From contig NZ_CP179930.1 in NCBI RefSeq assembly GCF_047495495.1, forward strand, positions 1-64,000: a DNA stretch of 64,000 bases, written 5' to 3'. Under the pieces are notes generated by a model. It did no database searches. It had not been told where the DNA came from and saw only the letters and a program-made list of their open reading frames with translations. This DNA comes from Zymobacter sp047495495 (lineage in GTDB: Bacteria; Pseudomonadota; Gammaproteobacteria; Pseudomonadales; Halomonadaceae). Of the stretch, positions 25,898 through 34,761 are shown one piece after another (the stretch's first letter is position 1; each line of letters opens with the position of its first letter). Position numbers and translations under genes: made by a program.

Positions 25898-26848
25898 ATG
25901 ACACGCAAACGTGCTCTGGGCAGAGGGCTGGATGCCCTGATTGGTGCAGGGGCCCGTTCCCGTGGCCGACACACGCCCTTGGCAGCAGGCAATGCTGTTG
26001 ACGATTCTTCTATCAGCGCCCACGACGCCACATCTTCCGCGGTAACTGCCCCGGCAGAGCAGTTGGTGCGCTTGCCTATCATGCAGCTCCAGCGCGGCGA
26101 GTATCAGCCGCGCCGCGAATTTCCGCCGGAAGCGCTTGATGAACTGGCGGCCTCCATTCGTGCTCGCGGCATTATGCAGCCTCTGGTCGTTCGCCCCTTG
26201 GTGAGCGGCAAGCCCCATGCTCCCCGCTATGAAATCATTGCCGGTGAACGCCGCTGGCGCGCCGCACAGCTGGCCGAGCTGGACACCGTGCCTGCCATCG
26301 TGCGCGAGCTGGACGATGAAACAGCACTGGCGCTGGCCCTGATCGAAAACATTCAGCGTGAAGACCTCAGCCCTATCGACGAAGCGGTCGCGCTGCGTCG
26401 GCTGATGGATGAGTTTGGCCTGACCCAGCAGCAGACCGCTGATGCCGTGGGCAAATCACGCGCCCAGATCGCCAACCTTGTACGTCTGCTGTCGCTGGAA
26501 AGTGACGTACGCGAGCGGCTAGAGAAACACGAGATTGATGTGGGTCACGCCCGAGCTTTACTGGCGCTTAAGGGCACTCGGCAGCGCAAAGCGGCAAAAG
26601 AAGTGGCGACCAAATCACTGACGGTGCGACAAACTGAAGCTTTAGTTCGCCGCATTGCCGCCGAAAAGAAAGAAACAGCAAATACCGCAGTGCAGCCCTC
26701 CGCTGATGTGGCGGGGCTTGAGCAGCGGTTAGGTGAACTGCTAGGTGCTGCCGTCAAGATTGATCACAAGGCGAGTGGAAAGGGAAATGTCACCATTCGC
26801 TATACCAGTCTTGATGAGTTGGATGGAATATTGGCGCATATTCGCTAA
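25898..26848 (+). CDS. parB: Chromosome-partitioning protein ParB (Spo0J)
   Basis: ParB is a CTP-dependent DNA clamp that loads at parS and spreads along DNA. The 316-residue protein begins TRKRALGRGLDALIG, the ParA-stimulating N-terminal peptide. It then has QYQPRREF-like sequence near residue 68, the CTPase motifs GERRWRAAQLA near 114 and LIENIQREDLSPIDEA near 148, and an HTH TQQQTADAVGKSRAQIANLVRLL near 175. The C-terminal dimer region is intact. A parS-like sequence lies near the origin. The gene ends about 245 bases before atpI. Confidence 0.96.
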   Translation: MTRKRALGRGLDALIGAGARSRGRHTPLAAGNAVDDSSISAHDATSSAVTAPAEQLVRLPIMQLQRGEYQPRREFPPEALDELAASIRARGIMQPLVVRPLVSGKPHAPRYEIIAGERRWRAAQLAELDTVPAIVRELDDETALALALIENIQREDLSPIDEAVALRRLMDEFGLTQQQTADAVGKSRAQIANLVRLLSLESDVRERLEKHEIDVGHARALLALKGTRQRKAAKEVATKSLTVRQTEALVRRIAAEKKETANTAVQPSADVAGLEQRLGELLGAAVKIDHKASGKGNVTIRYTSLDELDGILAHIR

Positions 26849-26899
26849 GGCAACTGCCGCCCGCGACTTACGGATGCGACGGATTGTCTCGCAAAAGGG

Positions 26900-26924
26900 T
26901 TTGCAGGCTATCCATTCCTGCAAA
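26900..26924 (+). promoter_or_regulatory. Inverted repeat between parB and the atp promoter
   Basis: TTTGCAGG (26900-26907) and CCTGCAAA (26917-26924) form a perfect 8-bp repeat with a 9-base loop. It lies just downstream of parB and about 30 bases before the atp -35 box. It could be a weak terminator for parB. Confidence 0.45.
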
Positions 26925-26956
26925 AACGCGCAAAAAGCGTAATATGGGACCGCAGT

Positions 26957-26985
26957 TTGCCGGACGTTGCGGGGTTCCATATAAT
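26957..26985 (+). promoter_or_regulatory. Sigma-70 promoter of the atp operon
   Basis: TTGCCG at 26957-26962 and a perfect TATAAT at 26980-26985 are separated by exactly 17 bases. It faces atpI, whose start is about 110 bases downstream, and no other gene lies between. It is the best promoter-like sequence found in the window. Confidence 0.75.
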
Positions 26986-27094
26986 CCCGATGGTTTTAAT
27001 GTGGCTTGGTCAGCGGTGGTAACTGTATGGCTAGCAAGGACTTGCTGATTCAAGGCTTTTCAATGGTTGTTATCGAACCGGCCAAGACTGACAC

Positions 27095-27508
27095 ATGAAG
27101 CAAGTACCACGAGTTCACCTCGCCCAGCGCCGCCCTTATCAGGACATGCCTGCAAGGCTGCTGATCAGACAGTGTCTGACGGCGGTATTGCTGGCTGCCT
27201 TGGCATGGGTGCTGGTCGGGAGCGGGGCCGTGTTGAGCGCGCTGTTGGGTAGCGTGGTCTGCATGGTGCCTGCACTGTACTTCGCTTGTCGCTTTCTGCG
27301 ACCACGTGGCTCACGACAGGCGAAACAACATGTGAGTAACCTGTATCGCGCTCAGGTTGGCAAATTTACGCTCTCAATGGCGTTGTTCGTCATCGTTTTC
27401 GTGAAGCTGCCCCCGGCGCATCCGGTACTGTTTTTCTCTGCATACGCAGTGACCTGCCTTGTACCGCAGCTCTGCTGCTGGCGTACGAAGGCGCGCGTCA
27501 CTCCCTGA
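27095..27508 (+). CDS. atpI: ATP synthase protein I
   Basis: AtpI is a small membrane protein that helps assemble the c-ring of the F-type ATP synthase. The 137-residue product has four hydrophobic helices (about 28-47, 49-66, 90-108 and 112-128) and a hydrophilic N-terminus. The SALLGSVVCMVPALYFACRFL segment resembles the AtpI family. It is the first gene of the atp operon, ahead of atpB by 18 bases. Family sequences vary a lot, so assignment relies partly on position. Confidence 0.85.
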   Translation: MKQVPRVHLAQRRPYQDMPARLLIRQCLTAVLLAALAWVLVGSGAVLSALLGSVVCMVPALYFACRFLRPRGSRQAKQHVSNLYRAQVGKFTLSMALFVIVFVKLPPAHPVLFFSAYAVTCLVPQLCCWRTKARVTP

Positions 27509-27526
27509 CGAACTTGAGGCGTACCC

Positions 27527-28360
27527 ATGGCCGAACAAGAAACAGCGATGACCTCTTCGGAGTACATCAACCACCACCTCCAAAGCTGGGTCTTTGGCCT
27601 AGACAAGAGCACGGGTCAATTGATGACCGCCCATGACGCTGCACAGGCGAAGGCAATGGGTTTCTGGTCCATCAACCTTGATACCATGGGTTGGGCACTC
27701 GTCCTCGGGATCTTGATGATGTGGTTCCTGCGCCGAGTGGCGGTCAAGGCAACCTCCGATCAGCCTGGCAAGGTACAGAACTTCGTCGAGATGCTGGTAG
27801 GTTTCGTGGGCAACCTCGTTCGCAATTCCTTCCATGGTAAAAGCCCGGTCATCGCGCCGCTGGCATTGGTCGTATTCGTCTGGGTGCTCATGATGAACAT
27901 CATGGATATCCTGCCTGTCGACCTCATTCCGCTGATCGCTAGCATGCTGGGCGCCCCGCATATGCGTACCCTGGCCACAGCGGACGTCAACATCACCTTC
28001 GGTCTGTCGATCGGGGTCTTCCTGCTGATTCTCTTCTACAGCTTCAAGATCAAAGGTGTGGGTGGTTTCGTTAAAGAGCTGACGTCTCAGCCGATGAACC
28101 ACTGGGCAATGATCCCCTTCAACTTGGTGCTTGAGCTGGTCGGTCTGTTCGTCAAACCGCTGTCTCTGGCACTGCGACTGTTCGGTAACATGTTCGCTGC
28201 CGAGGTCATCTTTATCCTGATCGCACTGCTGCCTTGGTGGGTACAGTGGGTGCTGAGTGCACCATGGGCCATCTTCCACGTGCTTGTCATTCCGCTTCAG
28301 GCCTTCATCTTCATGATGTTGACTGTGGTGTACCTCAGCCAGGCACATGAGAAGCACTGA
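27527..28360 (+). CDS. atpB: F0F1 ATP synthase subunit a
   Basis: Subunit a provides the two half-channels for proton entry and exit at the c-ring. The 277-residue product begins at ATG 27527, preceded by GAGG. It has several membrane helices, the conserved NHW segment, and helix 4 LSLALRLFGNMFAAEVIF with the essential arginine in ALRLFGN, which matches Arg210 of E. coli. The ending FIFMMLTVVYLSQAH is typical. It sits between atpI and atpE. The proton type fits subunit c. Confidence 0.97.
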   Translation: MAEQETAMTSSEYINHHLQSWVFGLDKSTGQLMTAHDAAQAKAMGFWSINLDTMGWALVLGILMMWFLRRVAVKATSDQPGKVQNFVEMLVGFVGNLVRNSFHGKSPVIAPLALVVFVWVLMMNIMDILPVDLIPLIASMLGAPHMRTLATADVNITFGLSIGVFLLILFYSFKIKGVGGFVKELTSQPMNHWAMIPFNLVLELVGLFVKPLSLALRLFGNMFAAEVIFILIALLPWWVQWVLSAPWAIFHVLVIPLQAFIFMMLTVVYLSQAHEKH

Positions 28361-28469
28361 GAAATAGAGCATTATTCCCTTGCAGAACGTGCAGTGGATC
28401 AGCAGAGAAATCTGAGAAACTGCATCTTAAACAACCGTCGAAATCTGGCTTAATCTGGAGTTACTCGCC

Positions 28470-28703
28470 ATGCAAGAACTTGTCTATGTTGCTGCAGCTA
28501 TCATGATCGGTCTGGCCGCTGTTGGTACGGGTATCGGCTTTGGCCTGCTGGGTGGCCGTCTGCTCGAGTCCATCGCTCGCCAACCTGAGCTGGACAGCCA
28601 GCTGATGGGTCGTACCTTCCTCATGACCGGTCTGCTTGACGCCGTTCCGATGATCGGTGTTGGTATCGCCCTGTACCTGATCTTCGTTGTTGCTGGTCAC
28701 TAA
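28470..28703 (+). CDS. atpE: F0F1 ATP synthase subunit c
   Basis: Subunit c forms the rotating ring. The 77-residue protein has two membrane helices joined by the polar loop ARQPELD near residues 36-42. The ion-binding carboxylate is Asp57 in GLLDAVPM, aligned with E. coli Asp61, and the Gly-rich first helix is GLAAVGTGIGFGLLGG. The Na+-type pattern (Gln in helix 1 with Glu-Ser in helix 2) is absent, so the ring is probably proton-coupled. A 109-base gap separates it from atpB. Confidence 0.97.
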   Translation: MQELVYVAAAIMIGLAAVGTGIGFGLLGGRLLESIARQPELDSQLMGRTFLMTGLLDAVPMIGVGIALYLIFVVAGH

Positions 28704-28768
28704 GCGTCCTGAACGAAGAACTGGCTTTTCACTCTCGGTTTGCCACGAATCGTTAAAGGTACTGACCT

Positions 28769-29239
28769 GTGAACATCAACCTGACATTAATCGGACAATT
28801 GATCTCGTTTGCGATCTTTGTCTGGTTCTGCATGAAGTTCGTGTGGCCGCCTCTTCAGAAGGCGATGCATGAACGCGAACAGAAAATAGCGGAAGGTTTA
28901 AGTGCTTCCGACCGCGCGGATAAAGAGCTGGCGGCAGCCAAACAGGAAGCCGAGCGCATTCTGCGTGGCGCGCGTGATGAAACCTCGAAGATCATCGAGC
29001 AGGCACGTATTCGTTCCAATCACCTGATCGAAGAGGCACAGGAAAAGGCGCGCGCCGAGGGTGACCGGATCATCGAAGACGCGCGTAACGCGGTTGCGCA
29101 GGAAACTGAAAAGGCTCGTCGCGATCTGCGGAGTCAAGTCGCCGCTCTGGCCGTTGAAGGGGCAGAGCGCATTCTGGAGGCGTCCGTTGACGAGCAGAAA
29201 CACAGTGATCTGCTCGACAAGCTCGCTGCCGAGCTCTGA
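28769..29239 (+). CDS. atpF: F0F1 ATP synthase subunit b
   Basis: Subunit b is the peripheral stalk that holds F1 against F0. The 156-residue product starts with GTG 28769, has one N-terminal membrane helix (about residues 4-24, LTLIGQLISFAIFVWFCMKFV), and then a long charged helical region with heptad-like spacing (residues 30-156). The length equals that of E. coli AtpF (156). It is followed by atpH after 17 bases. Confidence 0.97.
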   Translation: MNINLTLIGQLISFAIFVWFCMKFVWPPLQKAMHEREQKIAEGLSASDRADKELAAAKQEAERILRGARDETSKIIEQARIRSNHLIEEAQEKARAEGDRIIEDARNAVAQETEKARRDLRSQVAALAVEGAERILEASVDEQKHSDLLDKLAAEL

Positions 29240-29256
29240 CAGGAGGTCACGTCACC

Positions 29257-29799
29257 ATGGCACAGTCGAATACGCCCACGGTTGCGAGACCTTATGCGCG
29301 AGCTGCCTTTGAGTTGGCTCTAGCGCATGACGCCTTGCCCGCGTGGTCCAGAATGCTCGAACTGCTCGCCGCTGTGGTTTCTGATGAGCGCGTCGTTGAA
29401 TTGCTCAATGACCCGCGCGTCGATTACGCCCAGAAGGCTGAGCGGATCATCGCGATCTGCCAGAGCGAGCTCGATGAGCTCGGTGGCAATTTCGTCAAGG
29501 TCTTGGCTGAAGAAGGGCGTCTTGAAGCCCTGCCGGAAATCGCTGCGCAGTTTGATGCTGCCCGCGCTGACCATGAAAGACAGGCTCGCGTAGAGCTGAT
29601 CAGCGCCTTTCCGCTTACTGAAGCTCAGCAGAACAAGCTCGCAGAAGCGTTGGCTAAGCGCCTCAATCGCGAAATCTCTATCACCACTTCAGTGGATCGG
29701 TCGCTGATCGGTGGCGTCATCGTTCACGCAGGAGACACCGTCATCGACGGCTCCGTTCGTGGTCGACTGGCGCAACTCCGCAGCGCACTGACAGCCTGA
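29257..29799 (+). CDS. atpH: F0F1 ATP synthase subunit delta
   Basis: The delta subunit caps F1 and links it to the b stalk. The 180-residue product begins ARPYARAAFELAL (residues 10-22), the diagnostic start of the OSCP/delta family. It ends with DRSLIGGVIVHAGDTVIDGSVRGRLAQL, the conserved C-terminal pattern. The ribosome-binding site AGGAGGTCACGTCACC is close to consensus. It precedes atpA by 16 bases. Confidence 0.97.
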   Translation: MAQSNTPTVARPYARAAFELALAHDALPAWSRMLELLAAVVSDERVVELLNDPRVDYAQKAERIIAICQSELDELGGNFVKVLAEEGRLEALPEIAAQFDAARADHERQARVELISAFPLTEAQQNKLAEALAKRLNREISITTSVDRSLIGGVIVHAGDTVIDGSVRGRLAQLRSALTA

Positions 29800-29815
29800 A
29801 GTCGAGGGACATGGC

Positions 29816-31357
29816 ATGCAGCAACTGAATCCTTCCGAAATCAGCGACATCATCAAGAGCCGTATCGAGCACCTTGATGTTCGCGCAGAAGCACGTAATG
29901 AAGGCACGATCGTCAGTGTTGCTGACGGTATCGTGACCATCCACGGCCTTAACGATGCCATGTACGGGGAAATGATTGAATTCCCTGGCGGCATCTACGG
30001 TATGGCCTTGAACCTTGAACGCGACAGCGTTGGTGTCGTGGTCCTGGGTGACTATGAGAACCTGCAAGAAGGCATGATCGGTAAATGTACCGGCCGCATT
30101 CTTCAGGTGCCGGTAGGTCGTGGACTGATCGGCCGCGTTGTCGATGCGCTGGGTAACCCCATCGACGGTAAAGGCGATCTCAGTACCACCGAGACCGACG
30201 CTGTCGAAAAGATCGCTCCGGGTGTTATCTCCCGCCAGAGCGTCGATCAGCCGATCCAGACGGGTCTGAAAGCGATCGACTCCATGGTGCCGGTAGGTCG
30301 TGGTCAGCGCGAGCTGATCATCGGTGACCGTCAGATCGGTAAATCCGCGATCGCCATTGACGCCATCATCAACCAGAAAGGCAAGGGTGTTACCTGTATC
30401 TACGTCGCTATCGGCCAGAAACAGTCCACCGTTGCTAACATCGTGCGCAAGCTTGAAGAACACGGTGCGATGGAACACACCATCGTCGTCGTGGCTGGGG
30501 CTTCCGATCCGGCAGCGATGCAGTACATCGCACCGTATGCGGGCTGCACTATGGGTGAATACTTCCGCGACCGCGGCGAAGATGCGCTGATCGTCTATGA
30601 CGATCTGACCAAGCAGGCCTGGGCATATCGCCAGATTTCCCTGCTGCTGAAACGTCCGCCGGGCCGTGAAGCTTACCCGGGTGATGTGTTCTACCTCCAC
30701 TCCCGTCTGCTGGAACGTGCTGCACGCGTTAATGCTGAGTACGTTGAAGAGTTCACCAAAGGCGAAGTGAAAGGTAAAACGGGTTCCCTGACGGCGCTGC
30801 CGATCATCGAAACCCAGGGTGGTGACGTATCGGCCTTCGTACCGACCAACGTTATCTCCATCACCGACGGTCAGATCTTCCTGGAAACCAGCCTGTTCAA
30901 CGCAGGTGTTCGTCCGGCCATCAACGCTGGTCTGTCGGTTTCCCGTGTAGGTGGTGCAGCGCAGACCAAGATCATCAAGAAACTGGGTGGTGGTATCCGT
31001 CTGGCTCTGGCGCAGTATCGCGAGCTGGCGGCGTTCTCTCAGTTCGCATCCGACCTTGACGAATCTACGCGTAAACAGCTCGAACACGGTGAACGTGTTA
31101 CCGAACTGATGAAGCAGAAACAGTACTCACCGCTGGCCGTTTCCGAAATGGCGGTCGTGCTGTACTGCGCGAACGAAGGCTACCTCTCTGATATTGCCGT
31201 CAGCGACGTACTGAACTTCGAACGTGATCTGATCGACTTCATGCACGCTGAATTCCAGCCTCTGCTCGATACGATTGATGCTTCCGGCGACTACAACGAC
31301 GACATTCAGCAGAGCCTGAAAGGCGCCGTTGAACGTTTCAAGTCAACCCGTAACTGA
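29816..31357 (+). CDS. atpA: F0F1 ATP synthase subunit alpha
   Basis: The alpha subunit carries non-catalytic nucleotide sites in the F1 hexamer. The 513-residue length equals E. coli AtpA. It starts MQQLNPSEISDIIKSRIE, has the P-loop GDRQIGKSA near residue 170, and the signature PAINAGLSVSRVGGAAQ near residue 365 with the conserved arginine. All family blocks are present. A 95-base gap with a 9-bp hairpin (31396-31422) separates it from atpG. Confidence 0.98.
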   Translation: MQQLNPSEISDIIKSRIEHLDVRAEARNEGTIVSVADGIVTIHGLNDAMYGEMIEFPGGIYGMALNLERDSVGVVVLGDYENLQEGMIGKCTGRILQVPVGRGLIGRVVDALGNPIDGKGDLSTTETDAVEKIAPGVISRQSVDQPIQTGLKAIDSMVPVGRGQRELIIGDRQIGKSAIAIDAIINQKGKGVTCIYVAIGQKQSTVANIVRKLEEHGAMEHTIVVVAGASDPAAMQYIAPYAGCTMGEYFRDRGEDALIVYDDLTKQAWAYRQISLLLKRPPGREAYPGDVFYLHSRLLERAARVNAEYVEEFTKGEVKGKTGSLTALPIIETQGGDVSAFVPTNVISITDGQIFLETSLFNAGVRPAINAGLSVSRVGGAAQTKIIKKLGGGIRLALAQYRELAAFSQFASDLDESTRKQLEHGERVTELMKQKQYSPLAVSEMAVVLYCANEGYLSDIAVSDVLNFERDLIDFMHAEFQPLLDTIDASGDYNDDIQQSLKGAVERFKSTRN

Positions 31358-31395
31358 GTGCGCGCGGAACGTCATTTACCGCACGATTGAAGCCA

Positions 31396-31422
31396 TGATC
31401 CGGCATGCGGTTCGCCGGATCA
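31396..31422 (+). promoter_or_regulatory. Hairpin between atpA and atpG
   Basis: TGATCCGGC (31396-31404) pairs perfectly with GCCGGATCA (31414-31422). There is no T-tract. It may set mRNA stability within the operon (inference). Confidence 0.55.
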
Positions 31423-31452
31423 CTGGCTGACGGGTTTGAACAGGAGGTCGCC

Positions 31453-32340
31453 ATGGCAGCCATTAAAGATATCAAGTCGCAGATCGGCAGTATCAAGAAC
31501 ACGCAGAAGATCACCAGCGCCATGCAGATGGTGGCCGCATCTAAAATGCGTCGTTCTCAGGAGCGCATGGAGGCGGGCAAGCCTTATGCGCGCAAGATTC
31601 GTGAAGTATGCCACCACACGGCCAATGCCAACCTGGATTACCGTCACCCGTATCTGGTGCCGCGTGAACAGGTCAACCGTGTAGGCTATATCGTCATTTC
31701 CAGCGACCGTGGGCTGTGCGGTGGTCTGAACATCAACGTGTTCAAGACGGCACTCAAGGACGCACAGACGTGGCGTGATCAAGGTGTTGGCGTTGCATTC
31801 TGCACCATTGGTCGTCAGGCGGCCTCGTTCTTCCGGCAGTACGGCGGTGAAGTGATGGCGTCCGAAGACGGTCTGGGCGATGCCCCCGTCGCCAGCGATC
31901 TGATCGGCAGCATCAAGGTTATGCTCGACGCCTACGATGAAGGTCAGCTGGATCGCCTGGTGCTGGTGTCCAACGAATTCGTGAACACCATGACGCAGCA
32001 GCCGACGGCACGCACTCTGCTTCCGATCGATGCCAGTGATGTCCAGCCGGACGAAAAGGATGAAGACATCCTGCCCAAGGGCCACTGGATCTATCTGTAC
32101 GAGCCAGATGCACGCACGCTTCTGGATACCCTGCTGGTTCGCTACGTCGAGTCCCAGGTGTATCAGGCCGTGGTCGAAAACATTGCCTGTGAGCAAGCTG
32201 CTCGCATGATCGCAATGAAGAACGCCACCGATAACGGAAGTGAACTGATTAACGACCTGCAGCTGCTCTACAACAAAGAGCGCCAAGCCGCGATCACGCA
32301 GGAAATCAACGAGATCGTGGGTGGTGCGGCCGCTGTCTGA
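31453..32340 (+). CDS. atpG: F0F1 ATP synthase subunit gamma
   Basis: Gamma is the central rotor shaft of F1. I chose ATG 31453 because AGGAGGT is placed ideally and the protein then starts MAAIKDIKSQIGSIKNTQKITSAM, the family start; the frame is open back to 31405. The product is 295 residues, slightly longer than E. coli (287). The C-terminal helix with ATDNGSELINDLQLLYNKERQAAITQEINEIVGG is the conserved end that sits in the hexamer. Confidence 0.97.
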   Translation: MAAIKDIKSQIGSIKNTQKITSAMQMVAASKMRRSQERMEAGKPYARKIREVCHHTANANLDYRHPYLVPREQVNRVGYIVISSDRGLCGGLNINVFKTALKDAQTWRDQGVGVAFCTIGRQAASFFRQYGGEVMASEDGLGDAPVASDLIGSIKVMLDAYDEGQLDRLVLVSNEFVNTMTQQPTARTLLPIDASDVQPDEKDEDILPKGHWIYLYEPDARTLLDTLLVRYVESQVYQAVVENIACEQAARMIAMKNATDNGSELINDLQLLYNKERQAAITQEINEIVGGAAAV

Positions 32341-32366
32341 CCCTGACGGTCATGTGATAGCCCCCG

Positions 32367-32411
32367 CAATGGCGCCATTGTAGGCGCAGGCTTTGTGCCG
32401 ATGCGGCACAA
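32367..32411 (+). promoter_or_regulatory. Two hairpins between atpG and atpD
   Basis: The 14-base palindrome CAATGGCGCCATTG lies at 32367-32380. TTGTGCCG (32393-32400) and CGGCACAA (32404-32411) form a second perfect stem with an ATG loop. Neither is followed by a T-tract. They sit 35-80 bases before the atpD start. Confidence 0.5.
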
Positions 32412-32445
32412 CAGGTTTCAGCAGGATTTAGAGGACACCAACCAG

Positions 32446-33816
32446 ATGAGCGGACGTATCGTACAAATCATCGGCGCGGTCATCGATGTGGAGTTTCCGC
32501 GCAATGACGTGCCCAAGGTCTATGACGCCCTGAACGTCGATGGCACGGAAACCGTACTGGAAGTTCAGCAGCAGTTGGGTGATGGCGTCGTACGTTCCAT
32601 CGCCATGGGTTCTACCGAAGGTCTGAAACGCGGTCTGACTGTTCAGAACACGGGCGCAGCGATTCAGGTTCCGGTCGGTACAGCCACGCTGGGCCGTATC
32701 ATGAACGTTCTTGGTCAGCCGATCGACGAGAAAGGCCCGATCAGTGACGAGAAGATGTCCATTCACCGTCACGCCCCGAGCTACGACGAGCAGTCAGCCA
32801 ACAACGACCTGCTGGAAACGGGTATCAAAGTCATCGACTTGATCTGCCCGTTTGCCAAAGGGGGTAAGGTTGGTCTGTTCGGTGGTGCCGGTGTGGGTAA
32901 GACCGTCAACATGATGGAGCTTATCCGTAACATCGCGGCTGAGCACTCCGGTTATTCCGTATTCACCGGTGTGGGTGAGCGTACTCGTGAGGGTAACGAC
33001 TTCTACCACGAAATGACCGAATCCAACGTTCTGGACAAGGTTGCACTGGTATACGGTCAGATGAACGAACCGTCCGGTAACCGCCTGCGCGTAGCGCTGA
33101 CGGGTCTGACTATCGCGGAAAAATTCCGTGACGAAGGCCGCGACGTACTGCTGTTCATCGATAACATCTACCGTTTCACACTGGCAGGTACCGAGGTATC
33201 GGCACTGCTGGGTCGTATGCCGTCTGCTGCGGGCTATCAGCCGACGCTGGCAGAAGAAATGGGTATGCTGCAGGAACGTATCACCTCTACGAAAGTGGGC
33301 TCCATCACTTCCGTACAGGCCGTATACGTCCCCGCGGATGACCTTACCGACCCCTCCCCAGCGACGACGTTTGCTCACCTTGATGCAACCATCGTATTGT
33401 CTCGTCAGATTGCTGAGCTGGGTATCTATCCGGCCGTTGATCCGCTTGACTCTACCTCTCGTCAGCTTGACCCGCTGGTTGTCGGTGAAGAGCACTACAA
33501 TACCGCTCGCGAAGTCCAGAACGTTCTGCAGCGCTATAAAGAACTGAAAGACATCATCGCGATCCTCGGTATGGACGAGCTGTCCGACGAAGACAAAAAC
33601 ATTGTGGCACGCGCACGTAAGATCCAGCGCTTCCTGTCCCAGCCGTTCTTCGTTGCAGAGGTCTTCACGGGCTCTCCGGGTAAATACGTATCGCTGAAAG
33701 ACACCATCTCTGGCTTCAAAGCCATCCTGAATGGTGACTACGACGATCTGCCCGAACAGGCGTTCTACATGGTCGGTGGTATCGAGGAAGTGGTCGAGAA
33801 GGCCAAATCCCTCTAA
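32446..33816 (+). CDS. atpD: F0F1 ATP synthase subunit beta
   Basis: Beta is the catalytic subunit. ATG 32446 (456 residues) follows GAGGACACC and begins MSGRIVQIIGAVIDVEF; the frame is open upstream to 32395 but those residues are not beta-like. The P-loop GGAGVGKTV is near residue 146, GERTREGNDFYHEM with the catalytic Glu near 180, and PAVDPLDSTSR near 340. All family blocks are intact and the length matches E. coli (460). atpC follows. Confidence 0.98.
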   Translation: MSGRIVQIIGAVIDVEFPRNDVPKVYDALNVDGTETVLEVQQQLGDGVVRSIAMGSTEGLKRGLTVQNTGAAIQVPVGTATLGRIMNVLGQPIDEKGPISDEKMSIHRHAPSYDEQSANNDLLETGIKVIDLICPFAKGGKVGLFGGAGVGKTVNMMELIRNIAAEHSGYSVFTGVGERTREGNDFYHEMTESNVLDKVALVYGQMNEPSGNRLRVALTGLTIAEKFRDEGRDVLLFIDNIYRFTLAGTEVSALLGRMPSAAGYQPTLAEEMGMLQERITSTKVGSITSVQAVYVPADDLTDPSPATTFAHLDATIVLSRQIAELGIYPAVDPLDSTSRQLDPLVVGEEHYNTAREVQNVLQRYKELKDIIAILGMDELSDEDKNIVARARKIQRFLSQPFFVAEVFTGSPGKYVSLKDTISGFKAILNGDYDDLPEQAFYMVGGIEEVVEKAKSL

Positions 33817-33833
33817 TTGCCTAGCGAGACATT

Positions 33834-33855
33834 CAGCGGCTCTGATGAGCCGCTG
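33834..33855 (+). promoter_or_regulatory. Hairpin between atpD and atpC
   Basis: CAGCGGCTC (33834-33842) and GAGCCGCTG (33847-33855) form a perfect 9-bp stem with a TGAT loop, ending nine bases before the atpC ribosome-binding site. It may reduce epsilon synthesis or mark a processing site (inference). Confidence 0.55.
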
Positions 33856-33873
33856 TGCTGACCAGGAGAATGC

Positions 33874-34302
33874 ATGATGGCAAGAAGCGTCCAATGCGAT
33901 ATCGTCAGCGCTGAGAAGTCGATCTTTTCAGGTCTGGTCGAGCAGGTTGTGGCCTGCGGGGTTGAAGGTGAAATGGGTATTCGCCCAGGACACGCTCCTC
34001 TGCTGACCCAGCTGGCTCCAGGCCCTGTCGAGATTCGCCTCGAAGGCGGCAAGGAAGAGGTGCTGTATGTGTCCGGCGGCTTCCTTGAAGTGCAGCCACA
34101 CATGATCTCGATTCTGGCCGATACGGCAGCACGTGCGAAAGACCTCGACGAAGCCGAGGCCAAACGTGCGCGCGAACGAGCCGAACAGCGCAAGAAAGAC
34201 AAGGTCGACGAGATCAACTTCTCGAAAGCGCTTTCTGATATTGCCAAGGCCAATGCGCGCCTGCGTACGTTGCAAACGTACAAGCAAAAGCAGAAACGTT
34301 GA
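33874..34302 (+). CDS. atpC: F0F1 ATP synthase subunit epsilon
   Basis: Epsilon couples the rotor to the c-ring and can inhibit ATP hydrolysis. The 142-residue product starts at ATG 33874 or the next codon 33877; AGGAG lies a few bases upstream and suits either. The beta-sandwich is seen in GVEGEMGIRPGHAPLLTQL and GGFLEVQPHMISILAD; the C-terminal two-helix domain is Arg/Lys-rich. It is the last gene of the atpIBEFHAGDC operon, and a terminator follows. Confidence 0.96.
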   Translation: MMARSVQCDIVSAEKSIFSGLVEQVVACGVEGEMGIRPGHAPLLTQLAPGPVEIRLEGGKEEVLYVSGGFLEVQPHMISILADTAARAKDLDEAEAKRARERAEQRKKDKVDEINFSKALSDIAKANARLRTLQTYKQKQKR

Positions 34303-34332
34303 TTGCACGCCGCTTGCGGCTCAATCTTATAG

Positions 34333-34371
34333 AAACGCCTCTTTTCCTTATCAAGGGAAAGAGGCGTTTTT
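34333..34371. terminator. Terminator after atpC (bidirectional)
   Basis: AAACGCCTCTTT (34333-34344) pairs with AAAGAGGCGTTT (34358-34369), and T residues follow. It also faces the converging Dabb gene. Confidence 0.88.
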
Positions 34372-34440
34372 CATGGGAAAAAGCGAAGCGTCATTAATGG
34401 CATGAAAGACGGCCGCCTTGTACTCCCATTACTGCCGTGA

Positions 34441-34761
34441 TCAGTCCGCCAGTTCGTGATCGAGTACCAGTACGGACGTCTGTACGTCGGATTTCAGCGC
34501 CGGCAGCAGGTATTTCTCGCAGATTTCAGCGTGATATGGGTGAGGTACATAGGTGTCCAGACCAGCTTTATCATCGAACACGACGCGCAGCACGTGCATG
34601 AAATCGTGGTGGAGGGGTTCATCGGTGATGTTGTCGTGCCAGCTGATGTCACGAATGGTCGGGATGCGTTCCTTCATCCCGAGAAAGGCTTGACCCAGTT
34701 CGTCGATCTGCTGCTGTGTCAGCGCCGGATTCAGCTGAAAGATAGCGTTGTGAATAATCAT
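34441..34761 (-). CDS. Dabb-family stress-responsive alpha/beta-barrel protein
   Basis: This 106-residue protein has the dimeric alpha/beta barrel fold of the Dabb (stress-responsive A/B barrel) family. The strand-helix-strand pattern is IIHNAIFQL, an acidic helix with LGMKERIPTI, DISWHDNI, then HDFMHVLRVVFDDKAGLDTYVPHPYHAEICEKY, the family signature around HPYH. It lacks membrane or signal sequences. The start ATG is 34761. Biochemical function is unknown for most members; a few act as small enzymes on polyketides. Confidence 0.88.
   Translation of the reverse strand: MIIHNAIFQLNPALTQQQIDELGQAFLGMKERIPTIRDISWHDNITDEPLHHDFMHVLRVVFDDKAGLDTYVPHPYHAEICEKYLLPALKSDVQTSVLVLDHELAD

Noticed and set aside
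28270..28290. parS-like string TTCCACGTG within atpB
   Set aside because: It matches only about 10 of 16 positions and lies in a conserved coding region.
29741..31087. A 448-codon open frame antisense to atpA
   Set aside because: It mirrors the codon structure of atpA, has no protein-like motifs, and lies fully within a highly conserved gene.
32794..33894. A 366-codon open frame antisense to atpD
   Set aside because: It overlaps a core gene completely and lacks any domain pattern.
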